Source: Clostridium swellfunianum
GTDB lineage: Bacteria > Bacillota > Clostridia > Clostridiales > Clostridiaceae
DNA length: 64,000 nucleotides
Reading direction: 5' to 3'
Assembly (NCBI RefSeq): GCF_023656515.1
Contig: NZ_JAMOFV010000006.1
Location: 582,025 to 646,024, forward strand
This document shows positions 52,237 to 59,950 of the stretch, piece by piece. The number at the start of each line of letters is the position of its first letter. Positions within the stretch are counted from its first letter, which is position 1. The notes beneath the pieces are model-generated. The model did no database searches and was not told the DNA's origin. It worked only from the letters and a program-made list of their open reading frames with translations. Made by a program: the position numbers and the translations under genes.

Positions 52237-52258
52237 TACTATTACGTCTTAAAAGAAA
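52237..52258 (-). repeat. Intergenic motif copy 2
   Basis: TACTATTACGTCTTAAAAGA is followed by AA; one mismatch to copy 1. It lies between the small membrane protein gene and the phosphatase gene. Confidence 0.75.
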
Positions 52259-52271
52259 ACTGTTCATTATA

Positions 52272-52475
52272 TTAATCATTATTAGTCTTTTTCTTATCAT
52301 TATTTATAATTTTTTTATGATTGAGATAAGCATTGATAAACATTAAAATGCTTGCGATCATACTTAAAACAATCGAAGGTGTTGATTTCTTGTCTGATAC
52401 GTTAAGCATAAAAGATATTAAGAAACAAAATCCTGAAAATAAGCATAAATTACGAGATAATTTTAAATTCTTCAC
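52272..52475 (-). CDS. Small two-helix membrane protein
   Basis: 67 residues, no family recognised. Two hydrophobic segments (LCLFSGFCFLISFML; SIVLSMIASILMFINAYL) are followed by a lysine- and asparagine-rich tail. The start is GTG 52475, 6 bases after GGGGGGA; the ATG 48 bases upstream at 52523 has no ribosome binding site. The two helices and tail are common in small hypothetical proteins of Clostridium and Bacillus accessory DNA. Confidence 0.6.
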   Translation of the reverse strand: MKNLKLSRNLCLFSGFCFLISFMLNVSDKKSTPSIVLSMIASILMFINAYLNHKKIINNDKKKTNND

Positions 52476-52523
52476 AAAAATCCCCCCATATGTTTTGTTG
52501 CACAATAATTCACAACTATTCAT

Positions 52524-52539
52524 TACTATTGTATCTTAA
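52524..52539 (-). repeat. Intergenic motif, degenerate copy 3
   Basis: TACTATTGTATCTTAA matches the core of copies 1 and 2 with three or four changes, at the same place just upstream of a minus-strand gene. It also contains TACAAT on the minus strand, which with TTGGAA 18 bases upstream could be a sigma-A promoter for the membrane protein gene. The rest of 52540-52720 shows nothing nameable. Confidence 0.4.
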
Positions 52540-52708
52540 TTACAAAAACAATTCCAATATTTTCAAAGATTTATGTACTGAACTATAACTTTTATAAGCA
52601 TTTTGCAGATGTAATAAATTTATTACAAGTGTTTTTTGTGCTGCAAAAACCTATGTAAAAATCAATGTATTTTATATATAAAATAGCCTTAATGCTCTGA
52701 TATAAGCC

Positions 52709-52773
52709 AAAATAAAAAAAGTGCAAAAACTCAAAACTGTAGGCAAAAACGCCTACAATTTTGAGTTTTGCAC
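52709..52773 (-). terminator. Intrinsic terminator of the DHFR-like gene
   Basis: GTGCAAAAACTCAAAA and TGTAGGC (52721-52744) pair with GCCTACA and TTTTGAGTTTTGCAC (52751-52773), a stem of about 23 pairs with one bulge; the A-run 52709-52720 becomes the T-tail on the minus strand. Confidence 0.9.
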
Positions 52774-52833
52774 CCTTAAAGCTTAAATCATTACTATAAG
52801 CAAGAGTATTTTATCTATATTTTCAAATTGACT

Positions 52834-53379
52834 TTATATGCTACTATCTTCAGTTTTTCTTTTTGAATATTTTAAAATAGTGATACCCTCTTCTATAACA
52901 TACTCATATAGATGCAGCTTTATTGTCGGATTATTTCCTAAAAATAAAGGTCTTCCTTTGCCTAAAATTATTGGAACTATTCCAATAATATATTCATCGA
53001 TAATATCAGCTTTAACAAAACTATCTATAAGCTTTCCACCACCAAATAGGAATATATCCTTACCTTCCTTTTCTTTTTCTTCTTGTATTATCTTAACTAT
53101 ATCTCCGCTTATAAAATGGAGATTATCCTGATTTTCAAGTTTTTGTGATGTTGCTACATATACTTTTTTATTTTTATATTCATTATGCATATTTTGGTCA
53201 TAACAATTTTTGCCCATAACTACTATGTCAACATCTTCTAGAAATTTATCAAAATTGAGCTTGTTTTCAGTGTTTAATGCAGCGTCCCCATCTCCAACTA
53301 TCCAGTCATAGCTGCCATCCTCTGATGCAATATAACCATCCAAACTTACTGCTAAATGTAAAATAACTTTTCTTTTCAT
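52834..53379 (-). CDS. Dihydrofolate reductase-like (RibD C-terminal) family protein, YyaP/YwjB type
   Basis: 181 residues. The DHFR-like fold opens with KVILHLAVSLDGYIASEDGS, DWIVGDGDAA, then VVMGKNCYDQ and an NADPH-binding IFLFGGGKLIDSFVKADIID. These one-domain proteins are common next to WYL or HTH regulators; they reduce an unidentified substrate and are not the folate enzyme. Starts behind TAGGAGGAA. Divergent from the WYL regulator across 113 bases, which suggests control by it. Confidence 0.9.
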   Translation of the reverse strand: MKRKVILHLAVSLDGYIASEDGSYDWIVGDGDAALNTENKLNFDKFLEDVDIVVMGKNCYDQNMHNEYKNKKVYVATSQKLENQDNLHFISGDIVKIIQEEKEKEGKDIFLFGGGKLIDSFVKADIIDEYIIGIVPIILGKGRPLFLGNNPTIKLHLYEYVIEEGITILKYSKRKTEDSSI

Positions 53380-53427
53380 ATTATATTCCTCCTATAATCT
53401 AAGGCTATATTTTATTGTTATTATTGT

Positions 53428-53474
53428 TTGATTCATAATTAATTATAAGCTATAATAGTTGACATCCTATGTCA
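53428..53474 (+). promoter_or_regulatory. Promoter of the WYL regulator with palindromic operator
   Basis: TTGATT (53428-53433), 17-base spacer, TATAAT (53451-53456). Directly after it lies TGACATCCTATGTCA (53460-53474), a perfect 6+6 inverted repeat around the expected start point, a good autorepression site. Confidence 0.75.
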
Positions 53475-53492
53475 TATAACAGGAGGAAATTT

Positions 53493-54440
53493 ATGAGAGC
53501 AGACAGATTAATTTCTATACTGATGCTATTGCAAATAAATAAAAAATTAACTGCTTCTGAATTAGCAGAAAAACTTGAGGTTTCTATAAGAACTATTTAC
53601 AGAGATATTGATGCACTTAGCGGTATTGGAGTTCCTATTGCTGCTGAGAAAGGTGTAAATGGCGGAATAACTCTTCTAGGAGACTATAAAACCTCACTTA
53701 CCGGAATAAACAAAAACGAGCTTATGTCTCTATTAATTCCAACTAGTGATAAAATTTTAGAGGATTTAGGCGTGGAAAACCTTAAATATTCTACACTTCT
53801 TAAAATTTTAGGAGATTCTGCCCCTAATGAAGTAAAAGAAATCGAAAATATTCAAAATTACATTTATATAGATATGCATACTTGGAACAAGACTAACACT
53901 ACAGTAAATACAGATATTCTTTCTATATTACAAAATGCTATATGGAACTCTAAATCATTAAAGATACTCTACAGAAAAGCAAATGAAACAAAAGAAGTAG
54001 ATGTAAATCCACTTGGCTTGGTTTGCAAGCGAAGCATTTGGTATTTAGTTGCTATAAACAACGACATAATTAAAACCTATAAGGTTACCTCTATTGAGTC
54101 TGCATTCTTAATGGATTATACCTTTGTTAGGCCAGAGGACTTTAATCTTAAAAGCTACTGGAACACTTCTACCAGCAATTTTAAAAGCTTAATTCCTAAA
54201 CATACTTTTACCTTCAAAATTAACCCTAATATCTTAAATCCTATAAAAGAAAGACAATTCATAACTATTACTGAAACTATTGTTAAAGATAATGAAATTT
54301 ATCTTAAAATAACTTTTGAAGCAATATGGCAGGGCATAGAATTTGCTTTTGGATATGGCAAGGATATTGAAATTATTGAACCTATTGAAGCTATCCTTGA
54401 AATTAAGAAAAAAGCACTAGAAGTTGTTGCTTTATATTAA
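53493..54440 (+). CDS. WYL-domain transcriptional regulator (YafY family)
   Basis: 315 residues. N-terminal HTH_11 winged helix (ADRLISILMLLQINKKLTAS, LEVSIRTIYRDIDALS), then the WYL domain (about 140-215, KSLKILYRKANETKEVDVNP and RSIWYLVAIN) and a WCX C-terminal domain. WYL proteins bind nucleic-acid-like or other small ligands and usually act as one-component regulators. ATG 53493 is preferred as AGGAGG lies 6 bases before it; ATG 53469 would put translation inside the operator. Closed by a terminator; likely controls the DHFR-like gene. Confidence 0.92.
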   Translation: MRADRLISILMLLQINKKLTASELAEKLEVSIRTIYRDIDALSGIGVPIAAEKGVNGGITLLGDYKTSLTGINKNELMSLLIPTSDKILEDLGVENLKYSTLLKILGDSAPNEVKEIENIQNYIYIDMHTWNKTNTTVNTDILSILQNAIWNSKSLKILYRKANETKEVDVNPLGLVCKRSIWYLVAINNDIIKTYKVTSIESAFLMDYTFVRPEDFNLKSYWNTSTSNFKSLIPKHTFTFKINPNILNPIKERQFITITETIVKDNEIYLKITFEAIWQGIEFAFGYGKDIEIIEPIEAILEIKKKALEVVALY

Positions 54441-54487
54441 AAAAGTTTGACCTGAAATGGCAATTGGCCACCTCAGGTCAAACTTTG
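54441..54487. terminator. Bidirectional terminator between convergent genes
   Basis: AAAGTTTGACCTGA (54442-54455) pairs perfectly with TCAGGTCAAACTTT (54473-54486); A- and T-tracts suit both the WYL gene and the M20 gene. Confidence 0.9.
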
Positions 54488-54495
54488 TAAATTAT

Positions 54496-55668
54496 TTACT
54501 CTAAGCTCATCTTAGCCTTTGTAGCATTGAATTCCTGCTTTACTTCAAGCAGTTTACTAGCATCATCAATTAAGTCAAAAGCAGTTCCTGCTAATATTTT
54601 AGCTGCATATATCACTGCTGCATGACCCCTTTCTGATTTACCATCATCTAAAAATTCCTGTGAGTGAGATGAGGCATTTTCATCTACAAAAGAAATTCTT
54701 ATGCATGAACCAGGTATAACGTACATAACATTACCGAAATCTGAAGAGCCTGTCTTCTCTCTAGCCGGCTTGATATTAGGTGCATTTATTAATTTAGCAT
54801 TATTCATGACAACATCATTTAAGCTATATACCGGCACCTTGCTATCAAGGTCTTTCTCTCTTATAATCTCATAGGTAGTTCCTGTCATTAGTGCTGCACC
54901 CTTCACAATATCTTCAAAGCGTGATATTACAGATTTTAAGTATGAAGAATTATAGGATCTTAAGCTGAAGGAACCAGCTGCGGTTTTAGGTACAACATTA
55001 TTAGGGCCTCCTGCATCAACTACTGTATAATGCATTCTTGTATCCTCAAGCACGTGCTCTCTTAAAAATTCAACTGCGTGGAAGGTTAACAACAGTGCAT
55101 CTAATGCACTTCTACCTTGCTCCGGCTTCAATGCAGCATGTGCGCTTTTGCCATGATAGATTACTTTGATGCTGCTGGCAGCTAAGGACTTAACATCTAC
55201 CTGAGTTGCAGGGCCTCCATGGGCCATAAGTGCAACATCTAATTCTTTAATATAGCCTTCATTCAGCATTTTTATCTTTCCACCGCCGCCTTCTTCCGCG
55301 GGAGTTCCGTAAACAATTAATTTATAGGGTTTACCCTTATATAATTCTTTTAGTGCTATTGCAGCCCCAACTATTGCAGGTCCCTGCAAATGATGTGCGC
55401 ATCCATGTCCCATAGGCAATGCATCATATTCACACAAAAGCCCTATATTAGGTCCGCCAGTTCCGTTTTCATACACAGCCTTAAATGCTGTATCCAAGCT
55501 TCCCAAGCCTCTCTCAACAGTAAAACCATTTTTCTCTAAGTAATCTTCAAGCAGCTTACTAGCCTTATATTCCTTAAAGGCAAGCTCTGGATTATCAAAA
55601 ATATAATCAGCCATAGCTATTAAATCACTGCTTCTATCATCGATATTCTTAAATAAATTCTCTTTCAA
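54496..55668 (-). CDS. M20 family amidohydrolase/peptidase (AbgB/aminoacylase-like)
   Basis: 390 residues. The M20D-type metal-binding segments are present: ADYIFDNPELAFKEYKAS, LCEYDALPMGHGCAHHLQG, YGTPAEEGGGGK and a late DFGNVMYVIPGSCIRI. The dimerisation domain is inserted at about residues 165-285. The enzyme hydrolyses an acyl-amino acid or small peptide in the cytoplasm. Start is TTG 55668 behind AGGGGAGA. It lies 12 bases after the carrier gene, so uptake and cleavage of the same substrate, perhaps an N-acyl amino acid or aminobenzoyl-glutamate-like compound, is inferred. Confidence 0.88.
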   Translation of the reverse strand: MKENLFKNIDDRSSDLIAMADYIFDNPELAFKEYKASKLLEDYLEKNGFTVERGLGSLDTAFKAVYENGTGGPNIGLLCEYDALPMGHGCAHHLQGPAIVGAAIALKELYKGKPYKLIVYGTPAEEGGGGKIKMLNEGYIKELDVALMAHGGPATQVDVKSLAASSIKVIYHGKSAHAALKPEQGRSALDALLLTFHAVEFLREHVLEDTRMHYTVVDAGGPNNVVPKTAAGSFSLRSYNSSYLKSVISRFEDIVKGAALMTGTTYEIIREKDLDSKVPVYSLNDVVMNNAKLINAPNIKPAREKTGSSDFGNVMYVIPGSCIRISFVDENASSHSQEFLDDGKSERGHAAVIYAAKILAGTAFDLIDDASKLLEVKQEFNATKAKMSLE

Positions 55669-55680
55669 TCTAATCTCCCC

Positions 55681-57105
55681 TTACATAGGACCATAATTTA
55701 TTATTTGTGCAACTACCATTAAAACGCATCCAACTCCTACCCATATAAGGAATAGTCTCCACATAAATTTCATCCATCTGTCATATGGTATATTTGCTGC
55801 GCCAAGTATACCCATAAGTGCTGTTGATGTAGGCAGAACATAGTTTCCAAAGCCATCACCGAAGTTAAAGGCTAAAACTGCTGACTGTCTTGTAAGGCCT
55901 ACAAGGTCTGCTAAAGGTACAAATAGAGGCATAACAGTATTTGCTAGTCCACTTCCTGAAGTTATAAATAAATTCATTATGAGGTTTGCTATATACATCG
56001 CCGCTCCCTGTACATAAGATGGTAAAAATCCTAACACCTGAGCCATGCCATAAATACATGTATCCATTATTTTACCTTCAGTTAGTACACTTGAAACTGA
56101 ACGAGCTAGTCCTATAATAAGTGCTGCACCTATCATTTTTTTAGCTCCCTCTACCATGCATTTAGCAATCTTGCTTGGTGTAAAGCCAGCAAGAACACCC
56201 GCTGCTATACCCATCCAAATAAATACTGAAGCAGTTTCTTTTAAATCCCAATCAAGTTTTACTCCACCATAAACTATGACACCAAGAAATACAAACAGTG
56301 TAGTTATTACGAGCCACTTTCTTGTATCCATTGGCTTGTTAAATTCTTCAGCTTCAGACTTGTTTGTTTCATTAACTAAGTCCAAGTCGTACATTACACT
56401 TAATTCTGGATTAACCCTTATTTTCTTTGCGTATCTGATAAGATAAATATTAGTTACTATATAGAACACAACAAAGCAAAAAGCTCTGTAGCCTATGCCT
56501 GAATATGGTGCCAAACCCGCTATATTCTGGGCAACAATAGTAGTGTTGACATTCAAGGTTCCTGTTGAAAATCCTACGGCACCACCTAAAAGTATAATTC
56601 CGGCTCCTACAACAGAGTCAAAGCCTAAGGACCTAGCGAACATTACCATTACTGGAGCAAAGCCTATAAAGGTATTAACTCCTTGGGTTGTACAAATTAA
56701 ACCAAATATCAAAGTAACTATAGGAATAAATATTGTTTCCTTTGATGCAAACTTTCTTGAAACCATGGCAATAAGCGACTGCAGTGCACCACTGGCTACG
56801 ATTACATTGAAGGCCGCTCCCGAGAGCAAAATAACAAAAATAAGATCTGCTGTGCCAATGTAACCGCTAATTGCAAAATAACCTAGTTTAAAAAAGTTAA
56901 CAGGTGATCTAGCTATAAGCTTAAAGGATAGGGGGTCAATTACTTGTTTTCCAGCAGCATTTTTTATTCTGGCATATTCCCCTGCTGGTATTATCCAGGT
57001 AGCAATGACTGCTGCCACTACAATGAATGCAATAACTACTAATGAGTGCGGCATTTTAAAGCTTTTTTTCTTTTTTACATCCTGTACTATCTTGGTATCG
57101 CTCAT
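55681..57105 (-). CDS. YfcC family carrier (C4-dicarboxylate anaerobic carrier superfamily)
   Basis: 474 residues, about 12 membrane segments. The opening FKMPHSLVVIAFIVVAAVIA, IIPAGEYARI and the later GSGLANTVMPLFVPLADLVG are typical of YfcC. YfcC members of Firmicutes are thought to carry basic amino acids or peptides; transported substrate unknown here. It is transcribed with the M20 gene from a strong promoter that has a CcpA-like box and a palindrome in the leader. Confidence 0.9.
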   Translation of the reverse strand: MSDTKIVQDVKKKKSFKMPHSLVVIAFIVVAAVIATWIIPAGEYARIKNAAGKQVIDPLSFKLIARSPVNFFKLGYFAISGYIGTADLIFVILLSGAAFNVIVASGALQSLIAMVSRKFASKETIFIPIVTLIFGLICTTQGVNTFIGFAPVMVMFARSLGFDSVVGAGIILLGGAVGFSTGTLNVNTTIVAQNIAGLAPYSGIGYRAFCFVVFYIVTNIYLIRYAKKIRVNPELSVMYDLDLVNETNKSEAEEFNKPMDTRKWLVITTLFVFLGVIVYGGVKLDWDLKETASVFIWMGIAAGVLAGFTPSKIAKCMVEGAKKMIGAALIIGLARSVSSVLTEGKIMDTCIYGMAQVLGFLPSYVQGAAMYIANLIMNLFITSGSGLANTVMPLFVPLADLVGLTRQSAVLAFNFGDGFGNYVLPTSTALMGILGAANIPYDRWMKFMWRLFLIWVGVGCVLMVVAQIINYGPM

Positions 57106-57140
57106 CCAAGTAACACTCCTTTATACTTTATGAATTAGCG

Positions 57141-57201
57141 TATATGGCCATATAGCTTACTGTAATTATACTGGTGCAATATTTCACTGTAAACGTTTGA
57201 A
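57141..57201 (-). promoter_or_regulatory. Promoter of the carrier-M20 operon with cre-like box and palindrome
   Basis: On the minus strand: -35 TTTACA (57188-57193), 17-base spacer, -10 TATAAT (57165-57170). TGTAAACGTTTGAA (57188-57201) covers the -35 and matches the CcpA cre consensus TGWAANCGNTNWCA at all but the last three positions. A perfect palindrome TATATGGCCATATA (57141-57154) lies in the early leader; its half-site recurs upstream of the LysR gene. Confidence 0.6.
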
Positions 57202-57208
57202 AAGTTAT

Positions 57209-57237
57209 AAAAAGTATAAGCTAAACTTATACTTTTT
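57209..57237 (-). terminator. Intrinsic terminator of the LysR gene
   Basis: AAAAAGTATAAG (57209-57220) pairs with CTTATACTTTTT (57226-57237), 12 perfect pairs around a 5-base loop; overlaps the LysR stop codon. Confidence 0.85.
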
Positions 57238-58147
57238 CACTAAATATATTTTTTATTGAATTAACGATTTCCTCGAAGTTTGTAATTGTTGCTGAAACCT
57301 TTGAATAAGCTATAACTAATTCTGAATTTACTCCATTGTGCGGCACCTTATAGTATTCCACATTTTTTATATGTGACATATAGTTTATATAACTAGCTCG
57401 GTTAAAACCAACTCCAAAGTTTGCTGAAACCAGATTCATAATGGTTTCAATATTTCTTATTTCCATAATTTTTTTAGGAACCATTCTTTCTTTTTCAAAC
57501 AAAATATCACTAACTTCTCTTAAACTCTGCCCCTTCTGAGGCAAAATAAAGGTTTCTTCCTTTAAATCCTTAAAATCTATATATTGAAAATCACCATTTT
57601 CCTCCCATTTTGCCATTCTTCTAAGCTTGCTAGTTGAATTAACAGCCAGGAATAAATTATCATCTAAAATATGCACATAGTTTAAATCTTTTCTTCTTTT
57701 CATGCAGCTATAAATGAGTATATCCACTTCATCATTGGCCATCATAGCTTCAAGCACAGCTGTATTTGATTCTTTAAATTCCAATTCTATGCCTGGATAG
57801 TTGTCTCTAAAATAACCCGCAATTTGAGCTACAATATATGGGGAGCGTCTCAGCTGTACTCCTACTCTTAACCTTCCAATACTGCCATTTAACAGATTCT
57901 GCAGTTCTATTTTAAACTCCCGTTCCAGCAAAAGCATTTCCTTTGCCTTCTCAACATACTTCTCACCTAAATAGGTAAGTGCATAAAAATTATCTTTTCT
58001 TATAAATAATTTAGTGCCTAAATTCTTTTCTAAATTGCTGATATACTGGCTTAAGGCAGGCTGGGAAAGAAATAACTTTTTTGCTGCCTTTGAAATACTT
58101 CCTTGCTCAGCTAAAGTACAGATATAGAGTTGTTCCTTTAAATTCAT
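57227..58147 (-). CDS. LysR family transcriptional regulator
   Basis: 306 residues. The N-terminal winged helix is standard (MNLKEQLYICTLAEQGSISK, KLFLSQPALSQYISNLEKNL), and the two-lobed effector domain follows (about 92-295), with FILPQKGQSLREV as a ligand-loop. Starts behind GGGGGGAGA. It lies directly upstream of the carrier-M20 operon on the same strand and is its likely regulator; its own upstream region holds copies of the CCATATA half-site also found in that operon's leader. Confidence 0.92.
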   Translation of the reverse strand: MNLKEQLYICTLAEQGSISKAAKKLFLSQPALSQYISNLEKNLGTKLFIRKDNFYALTYLGEKYVEKAKEMLLLEREFKIELQNLLNGSIGRLRVGVQLRRSPYIVAQIAGYFRDNYPGIELEFKESNTAVLEAMMANDEVDILIYSCMKRRKDLNYVHILDDNLFLAVNSTSKLRRMAKWEENGDFQYIDFKDLKEETFILPQKGQSLREVSDILFEKERMVPKKIMEIRNIETIMNLVSANFGVGFNRASYINYMSHIKNVEYYKVPHNGVNSELVIAYSKVSATITNFEEIVNSIKNIFSEKV

Positions 58148-58290
58148 ATTATCTCCCCCCTATATAAGTTAAACAAATATTGGATATAACAAATACATAT
58201 ACTGCTGCTAAATTAAGTTCTGCAATAATTAAATTCTGCATAGTTTTCGATATTCCTTCAAAGATTGCATATTTATTTATAGGAACAATT

Positions 58291-58332
58291 TATATGGTTA
58301 ACCATATAACCATTTAGCCATATAACCATTTA
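58291..58332. promoter_or_regulatory. Operator-like array between the LysR gene and the next gene
   Basis: TATATGGTTAACCATATA (58291-58308) is a perfect 18-base palindrome; overlapping it are two exact direct repeats CCATATAACCATTTA (58302-58316 and 58318-58332), period 16. It may control the LysR gene, the 118-residue gene on the right, or both. Confidence 0.7.
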
Positions 58333-58373
58333 TAGATAAAATAGGCTTAAAAATTAATACAGGAGGTTTAGAA

Positions 58374-58730
58374 GTGAAACAGAAAATAGACAAATTTGAT
58401 CTTGGCGATGACGAGGAAATTGAAGAGGATGGCTTTATTGAAGCTCCTATTGGCAAACCCGTAGCAAGCTTTGACTTTATGGCGGAGGCTGTGAAGCCTC
58501 CCCTCATTGACAACAGAAGGTTTAGACTCTCTGCCAATGTGCCTACTCCTTTAATTGACGGTGAAGGCTTTGATATAAAAAGAACCTACAAGCTCAGAGA
58601 ATCTACAGCAAGAATGCTCAATGAAATAAAGGCAGTGCACCCAGATGTGAATGTTTATATGAATACTATTGTAGACGCGGCAATAAGGCATTATTATGAA
58701 TTTATTTTCTCAAAACAGGAGAGTATTTAG
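58374..58730 (+). CDS. Small protein with a possible ribbon-helix-helix C-terminus
   Basis: 118 residues, no family named. The first 70 residues are acidic then proline-rich, with a roughly repeated PPLIDNRRFRLSANVP / PTPLIDGEGFDI pattern, and look flexible. Residues about 70-112 (IKRTYKLRESTARMLNEI, VNVYMNTIVDAAIRHYYEF) have the strand-helix-helix pattern of ribbon-helix-helix DNA-binding proteins such as plasmid partition or CopG-like factors. Starts with GTG behind AGGAGG. The tandem repeats 40-80 bases upstream would be natural sites for such a protein. A long hairpin element follows. Confidence 0.6.
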   Translation: MKQKIDKFDLGDDEEIEEDGFIEAPIGKPVASFDFMAEAVKPPLIDNRRFRLSANVPTPLIDGEGFDIKRTYKLRESTARMLNEIKAVHPDVNVYMNTIVDAAIRHYYEFIFSKQESI

Positions 58731-58741
58731 ATAGTTGGCTA

Positions 58742-58980
58742 GGTTTAAGAATAGCGTTGAAATCATGCACGTTATTTGTTCTCTAGGAAAAAGTTCGCTG
58801 CACATATAAGACTAAGACTTCTTTTATATAACTCTGCTAAAATTTTTAAACTCGCTTCTCTCAAACAGTAAAAATTTCTTAACGCAGAATTACATAAAAG
58901 AAGTCAAGTCTTATTGATGTTCGCTCAATGTTTTCTACGAGAACAAATAACATGCTTACTTCAACACAGTTATTAATCAT
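58742..58980 (-). repeat. Long hairpin element C (about 239 bases), inverted relative to A and B
   Basis: GTTATTTGTTCTC (58771-58783) pairs perfectly with GAGAACAAATAAC (58939-58951); AAGACTTCTTTTATATAA and TTACATAAAAGAAGTC pair further in. Read on the minus strand it has TCGTAGAAAA and ATTGAGCGAA (58920-58940), TGTGCAGCGAAC (58793-58804), TTTCCTAGAG (58781-58790) and the apex CTGTTTGAGAGAAGCGAGTT (58849-58868), each matching element B. The stems differ from B but still pair. It fills most of the 329-base gap between two plus-strand genes; no coding potential is seen. Confidence 0.88.
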
Positions 58981-59059
58981 ATGCAAATAATTTATACTAA
59001 GTTTTTCTGATAATGTTATAATAAATATTATGCAAAAATAACTTTATGGGGGTTATGAA

Positions 59060-59416
59060 ATGAATTTAGAACAATTCAAAAGCTATTGCCTGAGCAAAAA
59101 AGGAGTATCCGAAGCCTTTCCCTTCGACGAAGAGACCTTGGTGCTTAAGGTTGGCTCAAAGATGTTTGCCTTAACAAACATCAACAAGCCTATTCTTGAA
59201 GTTAACCTAAAATGCGATCCTTTCATGTCCCAGGATTTAAGAAAAGAATACAGCTCCATAAAGCCCGGCTACCACATGAACAAAACCCATTGGAACACCG
59301 TAACCGTTGATGGAACTGTACCAGAAGATAAATTGCTATTTTTAATCGATTTGTCCTATGACTTGGTTTTTAAAAGTCTTAAGAAGAGTGAAAAGCTAGC
59401 AGTGGAGAAGCGGTAG
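59060..59416 (+). CDS. MmcQ/YjbR family protein
   Basis: 118 residues, full length. The family pattern runs from MNLEQFKSYCLSKKGVSEAF through FPFDEETLVLKVGSKMFAL, LNLKCDP-like VNLKCDPFMSQDLR, GYHMNKTHWNTVTVDG to the C-terminal helix LIDLSYDLVFKSL. The fold is a CyaY-like double-wing; DNA binding has been proposed for the family, but function is not firm. Starts behind GGGGG at 7 bases. Single gene; the 150 bases after it show nothing nameable. Confidence 0.92.
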   Translation: MNLEQFKSYCLSKKGVSEAFPFDEETLVLKVGSKMFALTNINKPILEVNLKCDPFMSQDLRKEYSSIKPGYHMNKTHWNTVTVDGTVPEDKLLFLIDLSYDLVFKSLKKSEKLAVEKR

Positions 59417-59567
59417 AGGCTTTGCTGCTGGCTTGGGGGCTTTGCAAGGATTTATAGCGTAGAGTATTTAGTCTATGGTAGTCGTTTGCTTCAACCTTCT
59501 TAAGACAAATCTAATGATCTTTTTTTAGAAATTATGATTTATGAACTCTGTATAACTGCTAATTAAA

Positions 59568-59873
59568 TTAGAGCCAGCAATAGCTTATATACTGGCTTCT
59601 GTTTTCATCAAAAGTGAAGCCTTGTTTTTTAAATTCCTGAAGCAAAAATTTATCTACAGCATAGGGTGATTTTGATTTTAACTCATTAATTAATTCTGTA
59701 TTGATAGAAGCCTTGTAGTCCTTAAATAGTATTTCATATTCATCTTTCAATTTAGTATTTACTTTTACTTCCTCTTCAAATTCCTTTGATAGCGCTTCAG
59801 CAACAACTTGTATAAACCTCTCTGCACTCATATTCTTTGACATATAACCTCTAATATAACCTGTACTATTCAT
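59568..59873 (-). CDS. Hypothetical protein of 101 residues
   Basis: No family recognised. Mostly helical and charged: a central segment EALSKEFEEEVKVNTKLKDE could be a short coiled coil, and the C-terminal part (YAVDKFLLQEFKKQGFTFDE) resembles the ends of small Firmicute regulatory proteins. No membrane segment. ATG 59873 has AGAGG before it; a second ATG ten codons in (MSKNMSAER) is possible. It is the first gene after a structured leader ending in an intrinsic terminator, so its expression may be attenuated. Confidence 0.55.
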   Translation of the reverse strand: MNSTGYIRGYMSKNMSAERFIQVVAEALSKEFEEEVKVNTKLKDEYEILFKDYKASINTELINELKSKSPYAVDKFLLQEFKKQGFTFDENRSQYISYCWL

Positions 59874-59914
59874 TACTTATACCTCTCATTTCAATTTATT
59901 TTAGTTTTTTAAGC

Positions 59915-59949
59915 AAATAAAAAATCTTCTTACCCTAAGATAAGAAGAT
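59915..59949 (-). terminator. Intrinsic terminator in a leader region
   Basis: On the minus strand ATCTTCTTA (59941-59949) pairs with TAAGAAGAT (59924-59932), followed by a T-run. It lies about 40 bases upstream of the 101-residue gene. Confidence 0.85.
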
Positions 59950-59950
59950 A

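Noticed and set aside
55681-57105. Opposite-strand frame at 56495-56863 (122 codons) within the carrier gene
   Set aside because: It mirrors the membrane protein, has no ribosome site and no recognisable motif.
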